Positions 5,343 to 7,033 of a DNA stretch of 7,033 nucleotides are shown here, piece by piece. Made by a program: the position numbers and the translations under genes. Position 1 is the stretch's first letter. Each line of letters opens with the position of its first letter. Below the pieces are notes generated by a model that made no database searches, was not told the origin of the DNA, and saw only the letters and a list, made by a program, of their open reading frames with translations. The stretch comes from an uncultured Eubacteriales bacterium (GTDB lineage: Bacteria; Bacillota; Clostridia; Peptostreptococcales; Anaerovoracaceae): the NCBI GenBank assembly GCA_902793875.1, contig CADBFL010000087.1, forward strand, positions 1 through 7,033, written 5' to 3'.

Positions 5343-5370
5343 ACGATACGTGATGGATGGACAAAACAGG

Positions 5371-5937
5371 ATGAGCAGGGAAAAGACCGGAAGAGAAAAA
5401 GTAATAAGAGTGTGCGGCATAGAGCCTGAGTCCATAGTCGACGGGCCGGGCTTTCGCTATGTGCTTTTTGTGCAGGGCTGCCCGCACCACTGCCACGGCT
5501 GCCACAATCCGGAGTCGTGGGCTTTTGATGCGGGGACCGACATGACGGTCGGAGAGATATTCGACCAGATAATGGAGAATCCCAACCTTCGCGGCGTCAC
5601 CTTCTCGGGAGGAGAACCTTTCGAACAGGCGGACGCGCTGCTCGAGCTGGCGAAGCTCTGCAAAGGAGCGGGACTCACTGTCATGAGCTACAGCGGCTAT
5701 ACACTCGATGAGCTCGAGGCGAGGCACGATCCGGCCACGGACGAGATCCTTTCACTGCTCGACATGCTGGTGGACGGCAGATACGATGAGTCGCTCAGGA
5801 ACCTGACTCTCGTATACTGCGGCTCGGAGAACCAGCGCGTCATAGACATGAACAGGACGCGCAAGGCCAGGGCCGCGGGCGACCACGGCATGGTGGTGCC
5901 ATACAAATCGAGCTACGATATAGAGATAAAGATATGA
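5371..5937 (+). CDS. nrdG: Anaerobic ribonucleotide reductase activating protein (radical SAM)
   Basis: The 188-residue protein should use S-adenosylmethionine and a [4Fe-4S] cluster to abstract a hydrogen from the radical glycine of the anaerobic ribonucleotide reductase. The cluster motif CPHHCHGC (Cys37, Cys41, Cys44; the CX3CX2C form) follows the family signature ESIVDGPGFRYVLFVQGC, and the SAM-contacting SGGEP lies at 79-83. VDGRY near 130 and the closing basic region also fit NrdG. ATG 5371 is chosen because transcription probably starts at about 5349, which leaves almost no leader for GTG 5350 or ATG 5353, while GGATGG (5355-5360) can serve 5371. The added residues before IRVCGIEP are not conserved in either case. 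Here its target glycine is probably in the separate small protein at 4628-4801, not in NrdD itself. The gene is split from nrdD by the small gene and an opposite-strand peptide gene, and overlaps the next gene by ATGA. Confidence 0.94.
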   Translation: MSREKTGREKVIRVCGIEPESIVDGPGFRYVLFVQGCPHHCHGCHNPESWAFDAGTDMTVGEIFDQIMENPNLRGVTFSGGEPFEQADALLELAKLCKGAGLTVMSYSGYTLDELEARHDPATDEILSLLDMLVDGRYDESLRNLTLVYCGSENQRVIDMNRTRKARAAGDHGMVVPYKSSYDIEIKI

Positions 5938-7033
5938 AACTCGAACTGGTTGCGACAGCGACATTCGGTCTTGAGGCCGTCGTCAGGCGCGAGATAGAGG
6001 CGCTTGGCTACAGGGTGCTCCGGACTGAGGACGGCAGGGTCACGTACATGGGGGATGAGAGGGCGATAGCCCGGTCGAACCTGTGGCTCAGAAGCGCCGA
6101 CAGAGTCTATGTGCGCATGGGCGAATTTGACGCGCGGGAGTTCGAGGAGCTGTTCCAGCAGACCAGAGCGCTCGGGTGGGAGGACATCATCCCCGTTGAG
6201 GGCGCTTTTCCTGTTGTCGGAGGTTCGGTCAAATCGGCCCTGCACAGCGTGCCGGCCTGCCAGAGCATAATAAAGAAGGCGGTATCCGTGAGGCTGTCGG
6301 AATTCTACTGCCTGGACAAGCTGCCGGAGACGGGAGCTGAGTACAGGATAAGATTCATCGCGCACAAGGACCGCTTTCTGCTGCTGATGGATACGAGCGG
6401 AGCGGGCCTTCACAAGAGGGGCTACCGCGTTCGCGATGTGGCGGCTCCCATGAAGGAGACTCTTGCGGCGGCTCTGGTGCAGCTAAGCTTTTACAATAAG
6501 GACAGAGTGTTGGCAGATCCGTGCTGCGGCTCGGGGACCATCCCGATCGAGGCCGCGATGATAGCAAGGAACATAGCGCCAGGACTCAGCCGGAGCTTCG
6601 CTTCGGAAGGCTGGGATATTTTCGACGGCACGGACATCTGGAAGGAAGAAAGGCGTCTGGCGTATGAGGCGGCGGACTTCGACTCTCCTCTTCGCATAAC
6701 TGCCATGGACATCGACGCGGGAGCGGTCAGGGTCGCGAAAGAGAACGCGGATGAGGCCGGAGTCGCGGACGATATAGACATAATAAAAGCGGACATGACG
6801 AAATGGCAGCCGGGAGCGGGGATACCCAAGGGCGCCACGAAGGACGAGCCTGTGGTCGTGATCTCCAATTTGCCCTACGGCAGGCGCATAGGGGATGAAA
6901 GAGGGATAGAGGCCATATACTCTCACATAAAGGAAATGATGGCTGAGTGCCCGAGATGGTCATTCTTTCTCATCACCTCAGACAGGGAGATCGAAAAGCA
7001 GATCGGCAGAAAGGCCGACCGCCGCCGCAAGCT
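5934..7033 (+). CDS. THUMP-domain class I SAM-dependent RNA methyltransferase (RlmL/YpsC type), 3' end missing
   Basis: An open frame of 366 codons runs to the window edge without a stop. Residues 1-60 and the following section to about 165 fit the ferredoxin-like and THUMP RNA-binding parts of this family (MKLELVATATFGLEAVVRRE is a typical opening). From about 175 comes a Rossmann methyltransferase: the SAM-binding motif DPCCGSGTIPIEAA starts at Asp195, MDIDAGAV follows near 262, and the catalytic motif is NLPYG at 312-316, where NPPYG is more usual. Relatives methylate a guanine N2 in 23S rRNA (RlmL, G2445 in E. coli); YpsC is the Bacillus subtilis relative. Full-length single-domain members are about 375-390 residues, so only a short C-terminal piece is likely cut off. 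Its ATG overlaps the nrdG stop (ATGA), so the two are probably co-translated. The link with nrdG looks like operon convenience only. Confidence 0.88.
   Translation, partial: MKLELVATATFGLEAVVRREIEALGYRVLRTEDGRVTYMGDERAIARSNLWLRSADRVYVRMGEFDAREFEELFQQTRALGWEDIIPVEGAFPVVGGSVKSALHSVPACQSIIKKAVSVRLSEFYCLDKLPETGAEYRIRFIAHKDRFLLLMDTSGAGLHKRGYRVRDVAAPMKETLAAALVQLSFYNKDRVLADPCCGSGTIPIEAAMIARNIAPGLSRSFASEGWDIFDGTDIWKEERRLAYEAADFDSPLRITAMDIDAGAVRVAKENADEAGVADDIDIIKADMTKWQPGAGIPKGATKDEPVVVISNLPYGRRIGDERGIEAIYSHIKEMMAECPRWSFFLITSDREIEKQIGRKADRRRK

Noticed and set aside
5245..5727. Minus-strand open frame of 160 codons across the nrdG promoter and 5' half
   Set aside because: It lies opposite the conserved radical-SAM cluster motif of nrdG and shows no domain or ribosome site.

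Overview
The window looks like chromosomal DNA from a strictly or mainly anaerobic Firmicute, most likely a moderately GC-rich member of the Clostridia. The grounds are purine-rich GGAGG-type ribosome binding sites, sigma-A promoters with 17-bp spacers, an oxygen-sensitive class III ribonucleotide reductase with its activase, and a clostridial-looking arginase. The genus cannot be fixed from the sequence. No rRNA, tRNA, CRISPR array or insertion sequence is visible, and no gene-free stretch exceeds 300 bases.

Layout, left to right. A promoter (26-54) drives a fusion of an XRE-type DNA-binding domain to a Uma2-type PD-(D/E)XK nuclease domain (134-1024). An arginase gene follows (1089-2003). 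A 200-base spacer holds a strong sigma-A promoter overlapped by a NrdR-box-like operator, which controls nrdD (2204-4480). The next 147-base spacer carries three DnaA-box-like 9-mers at an exact 12-bp period and a second sigma-A promoter. This serves a 57-residue gene (4628-4801). A hairpin terminator lies between this gene and a convergent minus-strand gene (4874-5182) encoding a peptide with a double-glycine leader. Diverging from the peptide gene, behind a repeat-rich control region, is nrdG (5371-5937). It overlaps by four bases the start of a THUMP-domain RNA methyltransferase gene (5934 onward) that runs off the window.

The most striking feature is the split anaerobic ribonucleotide reductase. 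The 758-residue NrdD has the ATP-cone, the catalytic barrel with its thiyl cysteine and most of the C-terminal zinc site, but ends without the RxxGYL glycyl-radical segment. That segment, complete with the conserved residues after it, is encoded by the separate 57-residue gene 147 bases downstream, with its own promoter and ribosome binding site. The likely working model is a three-part system. NrdG, a radical-SAM activase, would place the radical on Gly27 of the small protein, which docks into the truncated NrdD. This resembles how GrcA (YfiD) supplies a spare radical domain to pyruvate formate-lyase, except that here the large subunit seems unable to work alone. The DnaA-like repeats before the small gene hint that its supply may be tied to replication. 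That link is inference only.
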